This document shows, piece after piece, positions 61,000-64,000 of a stretch of 64,000 nucleotides of DNA; the first letter of the stretch is position 1, and each line of letters opens with the position of its first letter. A program made the position numbers and the translations under genes. The notes under the pieces are model-generated. The model was given only the letters and a program-made list of their open reading frames with translations, searched no databases and had not been told where the DNA came from. This DNA is from Dillenia suffruticosa. Its lineage: Eukaryota; Streptophyta; Magnoliopsida; Dilleniales; Dilleniaceae. The stretch covers positions 8,929,001 through 8,993,000 of the forward strand of contig JAVTVX010000026.1 of NCBI GenBank assembly GCA_033439265.1, in the 5' to 3' direction.

Positions 61000-63549
61000 C
61001 AAAATTTCATAAGGACCAAAAATACAAATTTGTTAAAAGTTAGGGGTCTAAATGTAACTAAGAAAAGTTGAGGGACTAGATTACAAGTCACTCAAGGATG
61101 GACAATTGGAGCCAAATGATTGATCAAAAGGGCAGCAAAGTTGGTTAGTGGTTACATAGGATTGTTCTACATTCAAGAAAACTCATAGGATGACAATTTA
61201 TATATGAAATCTAATTGGAATAGTTTGTGCTAGTTATGATATTTCTCCTCTTGATATGGACATCCAACAAGACTCCTAATTGAATGCATGGAGTTTGCTT
61301 GAATTAACAATTGCATGGTTTGAGTGCTAGGACAGGTGGATAGTTGAGATAATGTATAAGGTGATCCAATGGTCAATGAGGTTTTGTTAAGTTTATAAAA
61401 GAACTTGTTTAAAAAGAATTTAGCTCATTTTCTTAATTCAACCCCTCTTGGACAAAATATGTTGCATCCATATCCAACTGCAACTATGAATCCAAAGAGG
61501 TAAGAACAATTTTGGAAATTCTTGGATTTCAATCGGAAGTATAGAAGTGTTGTATGAGAATTCATGTTGATTTGTGATTTGATTTTTGCTAAGATGATAA
61601 AAAAAAATTTCAAATATTCAAAGAGAGTGCTTGTATATATTGTTAGCAACAGATCTTACAAATAAGATACATGTCTTAACTTGTGCAAAGATTTGATAAT
61701 ATGATGAATAGTTACATCAGTATCCACACTAGCATACTAGATATTGATTTCTAGATTGAGTCTTGTGTAATCTTGTGGTGATATCTCATTCTGTAGGAAT
61801 AAAAAATCTAAAGCATTTGTTTCTGTATAAACTAGACTTCTTAAACTTTAAAATGATATATTATGTGAAACATTTCATGAAGAAATTGATTTTAGTGATT
61901 TTTAGAAATTCAGCATGTTTCACCTACTTTATTTCATACTATGTGTACGACTAGTACATTGTGTCAATTTTTTAAATATCTTCTGTATGATATTTGGAGA
62001 GGTGTAAAATATAAAAGTTTTAGATCTATGTCTTATCTTTAATTTAAGATAAAGATCACTTGAATTAGAGTAGTAGGCAGAAAGTTATTGTATTTTTACG
62101 GAATTTGCGCAAAAATAGTTTTTAAAGCCGAAACTGAAATTAAAAATGAATTTTATAAAATTATACTCATAAAATCTGAGGGTAGTATAAACTAGAAGAT
62201 TTTAGATTGATATCTTGTCTTCGATTAGAGATAAAAATCACTTAAATTGAGGAGTACACAGGGAGATATGGAGTTTCTTCCAAAATTGTGTAGAGTTGAA
62301 TTTTGGAAACTTAGATTTGAAATTTTTTTAAGTATAAAATTTGATTTTATTTTAAAAAAAATATATCCATATGCAATTCGTAATCCTATAATATGATATA
62401 ATCGAAATAATTGATGAATTATATATTGTTTAAACTAGGCATAGTGTTACGTTTTCGTACAAGGGGTGACTTATTAGAGAAACGGAACAGTTAGGGGGAG
62501 TGGCATACCCTTCCCAATTGATGTGAATGGGACGAATTATTTATAATTTTAAATGAAAAATAGTTTGATCATGATTTTTATAAATAAATTTTGAAATGTG
62601 ATTTAGAAATATTTTAGTATTTGTGGCTTGTCTTGAAATGATGATTTTGAGAAAACTTACATCATGATATTACGACTTGATAGTGTCATAATTTTCCTTA
62701 CGAGTAAAGATTTATGAATGATGGCATATGGTTCATATGTATGATTATGGGATGATGCATAGTGGTTATAGCACACTCCCTACCACGGTATTGAGCGTTT
62801 ACTCGATTGGGTGATATGGTGGGGTAACACGAGAGTAGGGGGTTTAAGCCCTCTGACTCTGGTTAATGGATCCAATAGACGAGCACCTGTGAGGACCGTG
62901 TCAACACCAAGGGAAGGGGGTTAAAAGAAATATATATATATGTTTCATTTTTATGACATTGTGGCGATCTCTTGGTGGATTTTACCCTAATTAAGACAAA
63001 CTATGGGTAAAATACGATTTATTACTGACTGACACCCCATGATAGATAATTATGATAAGGATGCATATTATTTTGAATTACATGATATGTTGAAAATGAA
63101 TATAAATTTGAAAATGATGATTTGACTGGCCACTCTCATAAATTTATTTATTGTCATTATATAGTTTTTGTACTTCACTCACTGAATATGTGGATTATAC
63201 TTCCCATTCGTATTTAAAAATTTTCAGTTTATTCTACACTTGAATTACTTTGTGATACTGTTCCACAAGTTTTAGTAGAGACGCTGCTGGTAAGTTTTCA
63301 TACCCATCCTTTTTTATGATTGGATGGCATATATAAATTTTATATGTAAATCGGAGGCAAATGTTTTAAAAAATTTTTTGAAATTTTTTTTTTCAAATCT
63401 TCTGCTATATGATTTGATTTAAGATGTCGAGTGGATGTTTGTCAAAATATTATTCTTGCGTCACCTCAGCATGCGAGTAGGGCATAGCTGTGCCTCGAGG
63501 AGTCGTGGTGGTCTGTTCACATGCTCAATCTGCGGGTCGGGACGTGACA
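61000..63549 (+). mobile_element. truncated Del/Tekay-like LTR 3 inside copia C
   Basis: Ends CGGGTCGGGACGTGACA like solo LTR 1 and has blocks of the same family (about 62770-62930, a ttaagccctctgactctgg / gaggaccgtgtcaacacc region). The left junction falls in copia gag text near 60999. Comparison with copia A shows about 310 bp of gag (between the equivalents of 15180 and 15495) are missing across the insertion. The LTR start and adjacent target DNA were therefore deleted together, and no TSD can be expected. No ORF. Confidence 0.65.
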
Positions 63550-64000
63550 TTATGAGAATCTTATCTACCATGTCTTCTTATAGAATTCCTTTTTCAAGCA
63601 ATCTCAATTCATTTGTCATTTTGTTGAATTTTGTCTTCATTTCACTGATAGATTCTTCTTCTTTCATCTTGAATGTTTCGTATTCTTGTTTCAGCAATCT
63701 AATCTTGCTGTTACGAACTTGATTAGTGCCTCCGTATGTGATTTCGAGTCTTCCCTAGATTTCTTTTGTTGTAATGCATGAAAATACTCGATTATATTCG
63801 TTGACGCTCCGGGCAATATGAAAGAGATTCATGACTTTGCAATTTTCTTGATAAGTCTTCTTCTGCTCAATTGTCATATTTTTCAGCTTAGCTGATACAC
63901 ATACACCATCAACCTTTTCGGTTAGAAATTCAACATCTTCTTCAATTATTTTCTAAGTATTTAGATCTTGTGCAAAGATGAAATTGCATATCTTTTGTTT
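63550..64000 (-). pseudogene. copia C: gag capsid part, runs off the window
   Basis: Minus-strand match to copia A 15490-15930 (UBN2-type gag). Equivalent plus-strand text gagaatcttatctaccatgt and tttcttttgttgtaatgcatg is visible. Partial at the right edge. Confidence 0.75.

Overview
This is plant nuclear repeat DNA, AT-rich and most likely from a eudicot. I found no ordinary host gene. Nearly everything that can be identified is transposable-element sequence: Ty1/copia and Ty3/gypsy LTR retrotransposons, solo LTRs, and a group of non-autonomous CACTA-type DNA transposons. No sequence feature fixes the species.

Nest 1 (about 1-37,420). An old Ty1/copia element on the minus strand (copia A) is the substrate. 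Its integrase/RT/RNase H remains lie at 1215-3437, its gag/protease remains at 13650-16060, its primer-binding site at 27122-27133 and its 5' LTR at 27136-28223 plus 37102-37420. It has been opened three times. (i) A 10.2-kb Athila-like gypsy element (3443-13644, plus strand, TSD GTTAC) sits in the integrase/gag-pre-integrase region. (ii) A younger copia element, copia B (16687-26259, minus strand, TSD GGCAC), sits in the leader. (iii) A long Del/Tekay-like solo LTR (28224-37096) sits in the 5' LTR. These insertions were themselves hit: CACTA-1 (23388-25750, TSD AAC) lies in copia B, and CACTA-2 (28907-31694, TSD TAT) and CACTA-3 (34925-36595, TSD ATT) lie in the solo LTR.

Nest 2 (about 38,635-55,602). 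Two inverted termini of a second CACTA family (38635 and 55602) bracket long blocks of degenerate GTAAC-rich repeats, duplicated cassettes, a second solo LTR (45240-47823, TSD TTTTT), a broken CACTA end of the first family (50273), a decayed minus-strand ORF (52292-53228) and a dimeric tandem array with a period near 288 bp (53400-55440).

Nest 3 (57,222-64,000). A second, eroded copy of the copia A family (copia C, minus strand) is interrupted by a truncated Del/Tekay-like LTR (about 61000-63549) and runs off the right edge.

Relative ages read from LTR pairs by eye: copia B is young (about 6 differences in 436 bp), the gypsy element is older (about 45 substitutions plus one 16-bp indel in about 1.43 kb), and copia A and C are oldest. 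The most unusual signal is that the CACTA elements repeatedly carry tRNA-like A-box/B-box pairs that point outward from an AT-rich core through a GC-rich cassette toward the element ends.
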